Assembly: GCF_000338295.1 (NCBI RefSeq)
Contig: NZ_ANMO01000154.1
Location: forward strand, 1 to 64,000
Direction: 5' to 3'
DNA: 64,000 bases
From: Rhodopirellula europaea 6C
Lineage (GTDB): Bacteria; Planctomycetota; Planctomycetia; Pirellulales; Pirellulaceae
Position numbers and translations under genes: made by a program. Positions 55,489 through 64,000 of the stretch are shown one piece after another. The notes under the pieces were generated by a model. It made no database searches and was not told the origin of the DNA. It saw only the letters and a program-made list of their open reading frames with translations. Position 1 is the first letter of the stretch, and each line of letters starts with the position of its first letter.

Positions 55489-55895
55489 GTCTGGAACTCC
55501 GTTTCGTTGCGTGAGCATCGACGGCACAAGTCGACCCTCAAAAACCTCACGAATCCCGCCGGATTACGTCAACCTTGCATGAAGATTCGCGAGAAGAGTT
55601 GCCCCATTCCATTGACAGTTTTTGATTCCGATCCTGAAATCACTGCTACCTCTGCATGGGAGTAGATTCATTTACTCCTGTAGAGTCAACGGAGATTTGA
55701 AAAATGTTCTGGTAGAGCGGGGGACTCCATAGGACTGCAAAACGCCGTGCTGATGCCGGAGTTTCTGGAAACTTGTTCAGTGCCAGTGGCTGGGCTCGCC
55801 AGTCCTAGAGAGCGACGACTTTGGATCGCCGCTCAGTTGAAGTTTCTGGTCTTCATCACCAAACACGTTGAAGGGAATAAATACACGGGCCCCAT
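55489..55895 (-). promoter_or_regulatory. Leader region of the CsrA-REC gene
   Basis: This 407-base stretch lies between the sigma-factor stop and the CsrA-REC start, both on the minus strand. The Shine-Dalgarno GGAG (plus-strand 55497-55500) is part of ACGGA, which fits the ANGGA core of CsrA sites, so self-repression is plausible. Another GGGATT lies further upstream. A weak 6-bp hairpin occurs at 55659-55678. No independent protein is seen. Confidence 0.4.
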
Positions 55896-56651
55896 TCAGA
55901 CCGCTTGCGCGATCAGGGTGGAATCACCGATGGAGTCATCCGACCGTTCACGAGCCGATGGCATCGGCAAGACGGCGGGGGATTCGTCGGCACTGTTGTC
56001 CGCCGAATCCCCAAACGCCATTTCGTCCTGCAGTGTTTCTGCCAATCGGCGTCGTGCGGTGTGCAGACGCCGCTTGATCGTTCCGACTGGCGCGTCGAAC
56101 GCATCGCTCATCTCGATCAACGATTGTCCATCGAGGTAAAACGCGTTGAGCGTTTGACGATCCAAGCTTCCCAATCGTGCGATGCCACTTCGAACCGCCG
56201 CGGCTTGCTCGCGATCTTGAGCCACGTTGTCAGGCGTGATGTCATCCACGCAAGTTGCTTCCAGGGTTTCTGGGTCGCACGCGGTGGCAGTTCGTTGTCG
56301 GCTGAATCGGTTGATTGCCATTCGGTGAACGATCTGACGTAACCATCCGCCGAACGCTTCTGGCACGCGAAGTTGATCCAGCTTTTGCATCGCTTGGATG
56401 AAAACGTCTTGTGTCAATTCTTCGGCTTCGTGCACGTTGCGAACTCGGCTGATTGCCAATGCGACAATGACAGGACGATAGCGTTCGAACAAATCACCGA
56501 ATGCCAATTGGTCTCCGCCTTGGGCGGCAATCACCAATTGGGCAACCGTTTGACCGGAAGCGGATGCGGAAGTCGAGTTGCGAACGATTGCGTTGCCGTC
56601 GCTAGGCGGCACGGTGGTCGTGAAATCAGGGGTGATCTTCATGGTGTCCAT
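55896..56651 (-). CDS. RNA polymerase sigma factor of the ECF type
   Basis: This sigma factor directs RNA polymerase to specific promoters. Region 2 runs from YRPVIVALAIS through EELTQDVFIQAMQKL and WLRQIVHRMAINRF (about residues 63-120). Region 4 is LDRQTLNAFYLDGQSLIEMSDAFDAPVGTIKRRLHTARRRL. A 50-residue acidic, Ser/Asp-rich tail after region 4 is extra. No anti-sigma gene is adjacent, so control is not evident. The start may be ATG 56651 or 56642. Its 407-base distance from the CsrA-REC gene argues against a simple two-gene operon. Confidence 0.92.
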   Translation of the reverse strand: MDTMKITPDFTTTVPPSDGNAIVRNSTSASASGQTVAQLVIAAQGGDQLAFGDLFERYRPVIVALAISRVRNVHEAEELTQDVFIQAMQKLDQLRVPEAFGGWLRQIVHRMAINRFSRQRTATACDPETLEATCVDDITPDNVAQDREQAAAVRSGIARLGSLDRQTLNAFYLDGQSLIEMSDAFDAPVGTIKRRLHTARRRLAETLQDEMAFGDSADNSADESPAVLPMPSARERSDDSIGDSTLIAQAV

Positions 56652-57461
56652 CCTCCCGGAGTTCCGGGATTACTTTCCTGTTCAGGCCAGCCAAACGACT
56701 GCCTGCTGAATTGTTTCAAACCAGTTGGAAAACCCGATCGGTGAATCAGCTCAATCAGCGAGCCCAGCGGACGGATGAGATTGCTTCGCTCGATGCAACA
56801 ACGTTTTTGCCAGAAGTCTGGTTGAGAGACTTCCGCCATCGATTGGAACGATGGACGAAGATGCAGGCGAAGTTCTGATCCGAGCGGGGCGCTGCCGACG
56901 CGAAACGCGATGGGCGGCAAACAAAAAGTCGACGGCGTGACCAAAGGGTCAGTCGTGCCAGAGACTTTTCGCGGCGTGCTTCAGTTCAATGCGAGGAAAA
57001 GGCTGGGGCCTTATCGCATGGACCTGTGACACGTTTGGTCTGTGGCAAATGAAAACCGCCAGGGTTTTATTGCCGCAAAACTGGCTGCCAGAGGCTCCGG
57101 GGCGCTGGACCCCGGATAACCGAGGCCCTCCCACTGCAATGAGCAGGTATGGATGACGACGCACAGAGTCTCGGCAGCATTGGTACGCATGACATCCACG
57201 ATGTGGGAAATGCGGACAACACGTTGAGTCGAGATCAGGTTACGCATCGAATCCTCCCTGCGCCGATTTTCTCGGTGCGGTGATGGAGCTCAAAAACGGA
57301 AAGTAAGGACACCGAATTCGTTACAATCACGAACCGGCCAAGGGAATCATGCCCGTGACCGACCGCTTCATGCAACGTCCCCGCCCGTACGGGGTGGTGA
57401 TGTCGCTGACTGGTTAGAGGATTATTTCAGCAGAAGGTTCGCGGGAACACAAAGTTATTTT
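56652..57461. other. Long gene-poor region
   Basis: About 810 bases separate the sigma-factor gene from comF. The only candidate gene is a 78-residue minus-strand frame at 57011-57247 with a strong ribosome-binding site. The rest holds a short hairpin (ccccgcccgtacgggg near 57377-57392) and no known RNA family by eye. Confidence 0.45.
57011..57247 (-). CDS. Possible small protein with strong ribosome-binding site
   Basis: This 78-residue frame is unassigned. It is preceded by a textbook GGAGG on the minus strand (plus-strand 57253-57257), five bases before the ATG, which is rare among these genes. The first 35 residues read as one amphipathic helix with VVRISHIVDVMR, then a cysteine-containing segment and a basic tail. 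Codon use is not clearly protein-like in the second half. It may be a real regulator, a leader peptide or chance. Confidence 0.35.
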   Translation of the reverse strand: MRNLISTQRVVRISHIVDVMRTNAAETLCVVIHTCSLQWEGLGYPGSSAPEPLAASFAAIKPWRFSFATDQTCHRSMR

Positions 57462-58370
57462 GTGAAAAGCTCTGACTTTTTGACCGAAAGTGTGCAAAAC
57501 GCCAGCGAATTGCTGGCTCCGCTTCTTTTTCCGCCTGTTTGCGTGCTTTGTGGTGAGCTGACAGGGATCGCACCGGAACGCGATGATTCAGCCAACGTTC
57601 CGTTGGCTTCCCGACGCCGCTTCGCATCCTTTTGCCGGCTGTGCGAAACCTCATTAGTCCAGTCCGCCCCGTCGATGCAGGCCGCTTGCGAGCGATGTGC
57701 TTGGCCCGCGACGGGACACCGGCGAAGTTCTGCCGGCGAGGATTCAGCTCAAATCGATGGTGGCGATGACCAATCGGATGATTTGCCTTGCCAGGAATGC
57801 GTTCGTCGTCAGACGCCTTTTTCATTTGAGACCGCCACTGCGGTCTATCGTTATCACGAAGTCGTCCGGCACGCGATCATCGCGGCGAAATACCCACGCA
57901 ATACCGCGATTGCTCGCGAATTGGCCGTTCGATTGGCGGATCGCTACCGAGAGAGGGCGGGGATTCGGTCGAGGACGATTTCCGATGAACCGGAGTCGTC
58001 TCCCTTGGTCACTCATGTGCCGAGCCCGTTTTGGCGGCAATTTCGTCGAGGCGGTGTGGGAACGGGATCGCTGGCCAGCCGATTCGCTCGCGAGATGAAT
58101 TTCTCGTTTGGATCTCTGTTAGAAACCACGCGTTCGGTGCAAAAACAGGCATTGTTGGACGATGTTGCTCGCCGCGAAAATGTGCGCGGAGCCTTTCGGG
58201 TTCGTCGACGATGGAGAAAACGCTTGTCGGGCGGGCATATTCTTTTGGTCGATGATGTGATGACAACCGGAGCGACCGCCGATGAAATCTCTCGGGTGTT
58301 GCTGGATGCTGGTGCGGCCCGAGTCGATCTGCTGGTTGTTGCTCGGGCGATTCGTGACGCACAAAAATGA
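57462..58370 (+). CDS. ComF-family phosphoribosyltransferase-like protein
   Basis: ComF proteins resemble phosphoribosyltransferases and assist natural transformation. The GTG at 57462 is used. An N-terminal four-cysteine zinc ribbon is PVCVLCG ... CRLC ... CERC, with an extra CQEC. The phosphoribosyl-binding loop HILLVDDVMTTGATADE closes the fold, and YRYHEVVRHAIIAAKYPRN and DVARRENVRGAF are typical ComF segments. Length 302 includes a Ser-rich linker around residue 95. The DUF502 gene starts 209 bases later on the same strand. No other com genes are here. Confidence 0.88.
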   Translation: MKSSDFLTESVQNASELLAPLLFPPVCVLCGELTGIAPERDDSANVPLASRRRFASFCRLCETSLVQSAPSMQAACERCAWPATGHRRSSAGEDSAQIDGGDDQSDDLPCQECVRRQTPFSFETATAVYRYHEVVRHAIIAAKYPRNTAIARELAVRLADRYRERAGIRSRTISDEPESSPLVTHVPSPFWRQFRRGGVGTGSLASRFAREMNFSFGSLLETTRSVQKQALLDDVARRENVRGAFRVRRRWRKRLSGGHILLVDDVMTTGATADEISRVLLDAGAARVDLLVVARAIRDAQK

Positions 58371-58579
58371 CGCCAAACCCGTATGCATCCCTTTGGAATG
58401 GGACGGTTGGGCGGAGTTTGCGGGTTCGTGAATCGGCATTCCGTGTTAAAGTCTGTCGCGTGGTTGGACGTGGCGGCGGAAACAACGTCCCATTTCACGA
58501 TGGCTTCTCTTCCATTCGGAGCGAAGTCCTTTTGGCGAGCGATCGTTCCACTGATATTCTCATCCGGTTTTCCCGCACG

Positions 58580-59602
58580 ATGACTGAATCGACCGACACT
58601 CCTCTCGAAGTCCAAGCTGATGCATCCGCGTCTCACAAAGGTGGGGCTCGCCGCGCGATTGTTCGTGGGTTGGGTGTCGTTCTGCCGCCACTGTTGACGA
58701 TCGTGGTTTTGATTTGGGCTTGGAATGCGATCGAAAACTACGTCTTGTTGCCGGTTGAAACTGGAATCCGCCGCTTTGTTCTGATTCCGGCGGTCAGCGA
58801 AACGTACGATCGTCCGCCCGAAGGTGCGATCATCAACGACGCACCCGAAGGATCACTGAGCAAACCGAATCAGCGTGGGTTCACCTACAAAGGTTTGTCG
58901 TACGTTCCCGATCCGACCGGTCGACGCTATCTGCCTGGGTATGTGGTTCAGCGAGTCGATTCCGAGATCGATGCTTTCGGTCCGTATTCGGTTCCGCCGA
59001 ATAGTGCGACGGCTTATTGGGACCGGTTTGTCCAGCTTCAGTACATGCCGCGATCGGTAGTCGTTCCGGTCTTTTTGATCGTGTTCTTTGTGCTGCTGTA
59101 TTTCCTTGGACGGCTATTCACCGGCGGTATCGGTCGTTGGTTTGTGACGACGTTTGATGCCACGATTCTGCGGATCCCGATCGTCAACAAGGTCTACGGT
59201 AGCGTCAAGCAAATCACGGACTTCGCGTTTGATGATCGACAAATCGAATTCAACCGCGTTGTCGCGATTCAATATCCACGCGATGGCATTTGGTCGCTCG
59301 GGTTTGTGACCGGCAACGGCATGCGTGAGATTTCAGAAGCTGCTGGCGAACCGATGTTGAGCGTGTTGATGCCGACCAGCCCCATGCCAATGACCGGGTT
59401 CACCGTCAGCGTGCGACGCAGCGAAGCGATCGATTTGAATTTGACAATCGATGAAGCCTTGCAGTTCATTGTCAGTTGCGGCGTGGTCGTTCCCACCACC
59501 CAGCGATATGACTTGCCCGGTGCCAAGGCACCCAAGCAGATCGTCGTACCAGCGATCGGTGACTCGGTCTCCCGAGACGGTGCCACTTCACCGAGTGCCT
59601 GA
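58580..59602 (+). CDS. DUF502 family membrane protein
   Basis: A two-helix inner-membrane protein of the uncharacterised DUF502 group. The first helix is LPPLLTIVVLIWAWNAI and the second VVVPVFLIVFFVLLYFLGRL; a soluble C-terminal part contains the family hallmark RIPIVNKVYGSVKQITDFAF and later VSVLMPTSPMPMTGFTV. The ATG at 58580 is chosen; a longer frame to 58367 overlaps comF and lacks family sequence. The loop between helices is longer than usual (about 120 residues). Function is unknown; no partner is indicated by context. Confidence 0.87.
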   Translation: MTESTDTPLEVQADASASHKGGARRAIVRGLGVVLPPLLTIVVLIWAWNAIENYVLLPVETGIRRFVLIPAVSETYDRPPEGAIINDAPEGSLSKPNQRGFTYKGLSYVPDPTGRRYLPGYVVQRVDSEIDAFGPYSVPPNSATAYWDRFVQLQYMPRSVVVPVFLIVFFVLLYFLGRLFTGGIGRWFVTTFDATILRIPIVNKVYGSVKQITDFAFDDRQIEFNRVVAIQYPRDGIWSLGFVTGNGMREISEAAGEPMLSVLMPTSPMPMTGFTVSVRRSEAIDLNLTIDEALQFIVSCGVVVPTTQRYDLPGAKAPKQIVVPAIGDSVSRDGATSPSA

Positions 59603-59625
59603 GAAGCGGTGTGCCTAAGAAGCGG

Positions 59626-60120
59626 TCACTCGTTCCAAGGCAATTTGCAGACGCCCCATTGGCCCGCGTTTTCGTCGACCGCCACTTCGATGGAAGACAA
59701 CGCGTTGCCAAACTGTTCTTTGGTTTGCTCGCGAACGTTTTCTGCAATCACGCGAGCAATTTCTTCGGCCGTGGTGTTGATGACCGGCATGATGATGCAG
59801 TCTTCGTTTGGGAATACCCAGCGACGTTCGCGAAAACGTGCGGTCGTTTCGGTTTCGTCTTGCGTGATCAAAATCTCTTTGTGGTCTCGCGGCAGGATCA
59901 CGTGATGATCGAGTGCTTGCGTTTGCTTTAGCACGGCATCTCGAAGAGCGATGAAGTCGACCACGTAGCGATTTTCATCCAGCGGTCCCTCGACGCTGAC
60001 GCGGACACCGTAGTTGTGCCCGTGGATACGCTCGCAAATGTCGCCCGCGAAAGTGATGAAGTGCGCGGCCGAAAAAATGAATTGTTCTTTGGAGACGTCG
60101 ACGCGAAAAGTGCCTGACAT
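59626..60120 (-). CDS. 6-pyruvoyl-tetrahydropterin synthase/QueD-like protein
   Basis: This enzyme family converts dihydroneopterin triphosphate to 6-carboxytetrahydropterin for queuosine or to a biopterin precursor. Zinc histidines are present: AAHF near the start and HGHNY (with the upstream ICERIHGH giving the CxxxHGH motif of QueD). ALDHH supplies another catalytic histidine. A 25-residue insertion (ETETTARFRERRW) before NTTAEEIA and a C-terminal AVDENAGQWGV differ from E. coli QueD, so identity as QueD versus PTPS is open. The ATG at 60120 gives 164 residues; longer frames lack family sequence. Confidence 0.85.
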   Translation of the reverse strand: MSGTFRVDVSKEQFIFSAAHFITFAGDICERIHGHNYGVRVSVEGPLDENRYVVDFIALRDAVLKQTQALDHHVILPRDHKEILITQDETETTARFRERRWVFPNEDCIIMPVINTTAEEIARVIAENVREQTKEQFGNALSSIEVAVDENAGQWGVCKLPWNE

Positions 60121-60307
60121 GAATTGGCGACATTGAGAGTGGGAGCGGACCAATGATTCGATGTCGCAATGATAGACGAGCGTCCAATCGAGGGCACCCG
60201 ACACCTCGTTCCCCAACGTTCCAAAGCCAATGCCGGGTTGGGGCTGTGCTAACTTATGCCGGCAAGCTGTTGGTTCCGGTTTGCCGCTGGTCGATGTTTT
60301 CGCGTGG

Positions 60308-61171
60308 ATGGTTTGGATGGAAGCTTTGTTCGAATGGCTCTCCGAGATGGAGTGGCAACGTGTCTTTCCGGAATTGGTTGGCAAAGCCGCCGGCGTGTTG
60401 CTTGGTATTGCGATCAGTTGGTGGGTTTTGTTCCGCAAGCGATTGAGATACTTGGACAGGCTGCGTCGCGGTGACTCGGACGAGCTTCTGTTTCAAGCTC
60501 ACTATTTGTTGCCTGTTGACGGTGATCAAGGACCGGACGGAACGGTGCTGTTGCTGTTTCGCAATGTCGCTCCTCGACGCACGATCGATGATGCCTACGA
60601 CAACCCATCCGCTCGCGAAACCTTGAGGCAATTGGCTCGCGCGACCACGTTGAATGCACCGATCGTTCCAACGGAAGGTCGAGTTGGGTTTGAGATTCTC
60701 AACGATGCCGCGAGCATCCTGACCGGTTGGCTAGCAACCTCGTCCATGCCGCGAAAAGTTTGGTTGTTCTGCATGACTTGCGAAGACCGAAACGTGGTTC
60801 GCAAGGAATGCATCCGATGTTTTCTGTTTCAGGAAGACGAGTTGCTTCGATTCGCGGATTGGAGCTGGTGTCGCAAACACGTTCGTGTGGAACGCCCTTG
60901 GCACTGGTTGCGAGTTGTGACGCTGCACCGAATCGCTTGCTATCACCAGGATGAACAGATCGCTTTGCCGGCCGCTTTGGATCGCAGCATTCCATTTGTG
61001 GATGATCAGCGTCAGCATCGACGGATCATGCGGTTGGCGTTGGGGATTTGTGAATCGGAAGTGGCCACCAGCGAACCTTGCCAAGTCGATTGGGACGACA
61101 AAGAGCCCGTCTTGGTCCAGCGAGGCGTTTTAATGTCGTCGCCTACGCCTTCGTCACCACCAGCGGGGTAA
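60308..61171 (+). CDS. Membrane-anchored hypothetical protein
   Basis: The function is unknown. A single membrane helix (AAGVLLGIAISWWVLFRK, about residues 27-44) leads into a soluble domain of about 240 residues. Blocks such as TVLLLFRNVAPRRTIDDAY and LNDAASILTGWLATSSMPRKVWLFC contain scattered Cys (CMTC, CIRC) that may be structural. The C-terminal tail is Ser/Pro-rich. The start at 60308 is one of several possible. It is divergent from the PTPS gene and 130 bases before the oxidoreductase gene. Confidence 0.6.
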   Translation: MVWMEALFEWLSEMEWQRVFPELVGKAAGVLLGIAISWWVLFRKRLRYLDRLRRGDSDELLFQAHYLLPVDGDQGPDGTVLLLFRNVAPRRTIDDAYDNPSARETLRQLARATTLNAPIVPTEGRVGFEILNDAASILTGWLATSSMPRKVWLFCMTCEDRNVVRKECIRCFLFQEDELLRFADWSWCRKHVRVERPWHWLRVVTLHRIACYHQDEQIALPAALDRSIPFVDDQRQHRRIMRLALGICESEVATSEPCQVDWDDKEPVLVQRGVLMSSPTPSSPPAG

Positions 61172-61301
61172 GGGACTTTTTGCTAGCCACAGGTGCTCAA
61201 TTTACACATTACAATGTCGGCTCGTTCGGTTCGGAGCATGCACGGCGGCGAAGGTGTTTGGTTCGGCCGATCTCAATGCAATTGTTCAACGAGGACCACC
61301 G

Positions 61302-62690
61302 ATGAAACCTGCCCGCTCTGTTGTCTCGTCCGCTTCCGCCCAAGCTTCCAGTTCTGCTCAACCGCCGCTGGGATCATCTGTTGATCGCCGTCGGTGGATG
61401 CAGTGGACGGGGGTCACGCTGGGACTGGCCGCCTCTTCGCACGGGATCGCTTCTTCAGCCAAAGCCGCCGAAACCATTGACCCCAATCGACCGTTGAACT
61501 TGGCGGTCATCGGGATCGCCAACCGCGGTGCATCCAATGTGGCTGGAGTGCAATCACAAAACCTGACCGCACTTTGTGACGTCGATGAAAACTACTTGAA
61601 GGATGCCAGCAAGCGTTTCCCAAAAGCAAAGTTGTATCGCGATTATCGCGAGATGCTGCGAGAGGAAAACGATTTGGATGGTGTTGTGATCAGCACGCCG
61701 GATCACCATCACGCGCCGGCCACGATCCGTGCAATCGAAAAAGGATTGCACGTGTATTGTGAGAAGCCTTTGACTCACACCGTTGCCGAAGCGCGAGCCA
61801 TTCGTATGGCAGCCAAGGAAGCTGGCGTCGTGACTCAGATGGGAACGCAGATTCACGCTGGTGCAAACTATCGCCGCGTCGTGGAGATGATTCAGGATGG
61901 TGTGATTGGCAACGTCACCCGAGTTCATGTGTGGGTTGGGAAAGGTTGGGGCGCGACAGAATTGCCCGAGCCGCAGGGTGAAGCACCGTCCAATGTGGAT
62001 TGGGATCTCTGGCTTGGCCCCGCACCTAAGATCGCATACACGCCAGGTTTGCATCCTGCATCCTGGCGTCGTTATCGTGCGTATGGTGCTGGCACGCTCG
62101 GCGACATGGGATGTCACTATGTTGACTTGCCGTTCTGGGCGTTGGGTTTGCACTTGCCGTCCAGCATCGTTGCGGATGGACCGCCACCATCGGATGATTA
62201 TTGCCCAACCGGATTGAAGGTTCGATATCACTTCGACGCAACCGACAAACACGACGAGTTAGATCTGACTTGGTATGACGGCGATCGATCACCAAAGGAA
62301 CTCGAAGGCATCTCGGTGCCTGGCAGTGGGGTTCTGTTTGTGGGCGACAAGGGAATGATGATCGCAACGTATGGCAATTACACGCTGCTACCCAAAGACA
62401 AATTCGCGGACTTCAAACCGGCCGCACCTCGCATTGCCGACTCAGTCGGGCATCACATGGAATGGATGCAAGCGATTCGCGGGCAGGGCACACCGCTTTG
62501 CCAATTCGATTATTCCGGGCCGTTGACCGAAACGGTTTTGCTGGGGACGGTCGCTCATCAATGCGGTCGGGAATTGAAGTTCAACGCGTCCGAAATGGTT
62601 TGCACCGGGGACGAGCAAGCCACCTCGCTGTTGAGCAAAACTTATCGTGAGGGATGGTCGGTGGATGCGGCCGCTGCCGCGAACGTTTAG
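61302..62690 (+). CDS. Gfo/Idh/MocA-family oxidoreductase, Tat-exported
   Basis: An NAD(P)-dependent sugar oxidoreductase exported by Tat. GAGG lies eight bases before the ATG at 61302. The Tat signal is DRRRWMQWTGVTLGLAAS. LNLAVIGIANRGASNV is the cofactor loop, and HVYCEKPLTHTVAEAR (the EKP motif) follows. The C-terminal substrate domain has GTLGDMGCHYVDLPFWAL. Length 462 suits planctomycete members of this large group. It precedes the DapA-like and symporter genes on the same strand, 148 bases away, so a sugar-acid pathway is plausible. Confidence 0.9.
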   Translation: MKPARSVVSSASAQASSSAQPPLGSSVDRRRWMQWTGVTLGLAASSHGIASSAKAAETIDPNRPLNLAVIGIANRGASNVAGVQSQNLTALCDVDENYLKDASKRFPKAKLYRDYREMLREENDLDGVVISTPDHHHAPATIRAIEKGLHVYCEKPLTHTVAEARAIRMAAKEAGVVTQMGTQIHAGANYRRVVEMIQDGVIGNVTRVHVWVGKGWGATELPEPQGEAPSNVDWDLWLGPAPKIAYTPGLHPASWRRYRAYGAGTLGDMGCHYVDLPFWALGLHLPSSIVADGPPPSDDYCPTGLKVRYHFDATDKHDELDLTWYDGDRSPKELEGISVPGSGVLFVGDKGMMIATYGNYTLLPKDKFADFKPAAPRIADSVGHHMEWMQAIRGQGTPLCQFDYSGPLTETVLLGTVAHQCGRELKFNASEMVCTGDEQATSLLSKTYREGWSVDAAAAANV

Positions 62691-62838
62691 GCTATTGACC
62701 CCCTTCGCGGATCGGATTTTTTCGATTCGTTGAAAAGTGAATGGTGAGCGGTCGTTCGATACTGGACGACCGATCACCGTTTGAGCCTTGTGCCTCGCCC
62801 CTCCCCACCTCCCACCTATTTTCGTCTGTCCCCACAAG

Positions 62839-63798
62839 ATGAAATCTTCCTCCCCCATAGCCGACGCTCGCGATATGTCCCGTCTGTTCACTGCAGGCAA
62901 TCGCTTGCAAGGCATCGTGCCTCCATTGATCACTCCTTTGCGTGCTCGTGACGAGCTTGACCAGGAGGGTTTGGAACGGCTGATCGAGCATGTCATCGAC
63001 GGTGGCGTTTCGGGAATCTTTATTCTTGGAACGACCGGCGAGGCACCCAGTCTGAGTTACCGATTGCGACGCGAGTTGATCACCGCCACGACTCGCTTGG
63101 TCGCGAAACGTGTGCCTGTGCTGGTCGGAGTCACGGACACAGCATTTGTTGAATCCGTGTCGATCGCCCATCACGCCGCGGACGCGGGAGCGGACGCCGC
63201 GGTCCTGACGACGCCCTATTACTTTCCGGCTGGTCAAACGGAGCTGACCGCCTACGTGCAGAACATTGCACCGGAAATTCCGTTGCCGTTGATGCTGTAC
63301 AACATGCCCGGATTGACCAAGGTTTGGTTTGAGATCGAAACCTTGAAGACGCTTTCTGAGATCCAATCGATCGTGGGTGTCAAAGACAGCAGCGGCGACT
63401 TGGAATACTTCCGCCGTTTGTGTGACCTACGAAATGAGGTGCGTGAGGATTGGTCAATTTTGATCGGTCCCGAAGCCATGTTGCCGGAAGCTCATCGGTT
63501 GGGTGGCGACGGCGGTGTGGCCGGCGGCGCAAATGTGATGACGCGATGCTTTGTCGATTGTTACGAAGGACTGACGTCAAACGACTCCGCGAAAACGGAA
63601 GCGGCCATCACCAAGATCCGGCGTTTCCAAGACATCTACGATGTGGGCAAGTATGCGTCGCGTCACATCAAGGCGACCAAGTGCGCCGCGTCGTTGCTAG
63701 GGATTTGCAGCGATCTTCCGGCGGATCCTTTTCACCGGTTCTTTGAACCTGAGCGGGAGAAAGTGGCCGCGATTCTTCGTGATCTGGACATTCTATGA
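62839..63798 (+). CDS. DapA-superfamily aldolase/lyase, not true DHDPS
   Basis: The class I aldolase fold is shown by [22 protein letters not shown] (Tyr of the active site) and the Schiff-base lysine in [10 protein letters not shown]. The arginine that in dihydrodipicolinate synthase follows the YNVP motif (PxRT) is leucine-threonine here, which argues against that enzyme. Likely substrates are sialic acid, 2-keto-3-deoxy sugar acids or similar. The ATG at 62839 gives 319 residues. The stop overlaps the start of a sodium:solute symporter gene by four bases (ATGA), indicating coupled transport and cleavage of one substrate. Confidence 0.88.
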   Translation: MKSSSPIADARDMSRLFTAGNRLQGIVPPLITPLRARDELDQEGLERLIEHVIDGGVSGIFILGTTGEAPSLSYRLRRELITATTRLVAKRVPVLVGVTDTAFVESVSIAHHAADAGADAAVLTTPYYFPAGQTELTAYVQNIAPEIPLPLMLYNMPGLTKVWFEIETLKTLSEIQSIVGVKDSSGDLEYFRRLCDLRNEVREDWSILIGPEAMLPEAHRLGGDGGVAGGANVMTRCFVDCYEGLTSNDSAKTEAAITKIRRFQDIYDVGKYASRHIKATKCAASLLGICSDLPADPFHRFFEPEREKVAAILRDLDIL

Positions 63799-64000
63799 TT
63801 GCGGCGATGGCATTTACCGGCTTGGACTATGCCGTCCTGGTCGGGTATTTCATCGCGATCATGGCGATGGGGTTTTACTTCTGGGCACGCAACCGTTCCG
63901 CGGATGATTTCACCGCTGGTGGTCGCTCGCTTCCGGGTTGGTTGTGTGGATTGTCAATCTTCGCGACCTATCTCAGCAGCATCAGCTATCTAGCGCTGCC
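63795..64000 (+). CDS. Sodium:solute symporter, truncated by the window end
   Basis: The ATG at 63795 overlaps the aldolase stop (ATGA). The 68 visible residues show the first helix [20 protein letters not shown], the charged [16 protein letters not shown] loop and the second helix [16 protein letters not shown], all diagnostic of the SSS family. The rest of the gene lies beyond the window. It probably imports the substrate of the upstream aldolase. Related planctomycete clusters import sialic acid or other sugar acids. Confidence 0.85.
   Translation, partial: MIAAMAFTGLDYAVLVGYFIAIMAMGFYFWARNRSADDFTAGGRSLPGWLCGLSIFATYLSSISYLAL

Noticed and set aside
55712-55760. tRNA-like sequence with a GGTAGAGC D-arm motif
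   Set aside because: The following bases do not form an anticodon stem, T-arm or acceptor stem; it is a chance match.
62839-63798. dapA (dihydrodipicolinate synthase)
   Set aside because: The carboxylate-binding arginine after the YNxP motif is missing, and the context is a symporter rather than lysine synthesis.
1-64000. CRISPR arrays, transposases, integrases, phage genes
   Set aside because: No regular spaced repeats and no protein with recombinase or transposase motifs were seen in any frame.

Overview
The window reads as a chromosomal segment of a Pirellulaceae planctomycete, most like Rhodopirellula. Pointers are a DUF1559 prepilin-like protein, a giant SGNH/propeller/cytochrome c protein of the PVC type, many secreted sulfatase-free hydrolases with Tat signals, moderate GC, weak Shine-Dalgarno sequences, and frequent unusual starts and 1-4 nt stop/start overlaps. 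No transposase, integrase, phage gene, CRISPR array, rRNA or convincing tRNA was seen. Most of the segment is core or slowly changing accessory genome.

Layout. 0.2-8.2 kb (minus strand): Na/Pi cotransporter, a CsgG/FlgO-like secreted protein, a DHH phosphoesterase-like protein, a GH43 glycosidase and a sialidase. 8.5-16.5 kb: the 1335-residue SGNH/propeller/HEAT/cytochrome c protein, then divergent PhoD and PhoX phosphatases. 16.8-20.3 kb: DUF1559 prepilin with a small lipoprotein, and a convergent pair of paralogous zinc-ribbon membrane proteins. 20.8-27.9 kb: hybrid histidine kinase, aquaglyceroporin, SDR, Mrp ATPase, a Tat-exported propeller protein and a small membrane protein. 28.3-37.4 kb (plus strand): Lgt with a PDZ insertion, D-2-hydroxyacid dehydrogenase, then a tightly overlapping type III polyketide synthase cluster (methyltransferase, FAD oxidoreductase, PKS, FAH hydrolase, UbiA-like protein, second methyltransferase). 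37.5-42.5 kb: CbbX-like AAA+ protein and gyrA. 42.6-49.5 kb: acylphosphatase, an alkaline-phosphatase-fold protein, and a minus-strand operon of iron-type ABC permease, ZIP importer, CDF exporter and a PhoD-like phosphatase. 49.6-56.7 kb: UbiB kinase, a palindromic repeat block, a coiled-coil zinc-ribbon membrane protein, a fungal-FCY1-like cytosine deaminase, an esterase, a CsrA-REC fusion protein and an ECF-type sigma factor. 57.5-64 kb: ComF, DUF502, PTPS/QueD, a hypothetical protein, Gfo/Idh/MocA oxidoreductase, a DapA-superfamily aldolase and the start of a sodium:solute symporter cut by the window end.

Themes. Phosphorus acquisition is heavily represented (Na/Pi symporter, two PhoD, PhoX, an alkaline-phosphatase-fold enzyme), as are glycan scavenging (GH43, sialidase, aldolase plus symporter) and metal homeostasis. 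The most novel-looking item is the 266-residue protein at 54688-55488: a complete CsrA RNA-binding domain, a helical hairpin with an LRNHLN motif and a complete phosphoreceiver domain in one chain. This suggests phosphorylation-controlled post-transcriptional regulation without separate CsrA and sRNA antagonists. Second in interest are the type III PKS cluster, the PDZ-containing Lgt and the nested palindrome block at 51487-51643.
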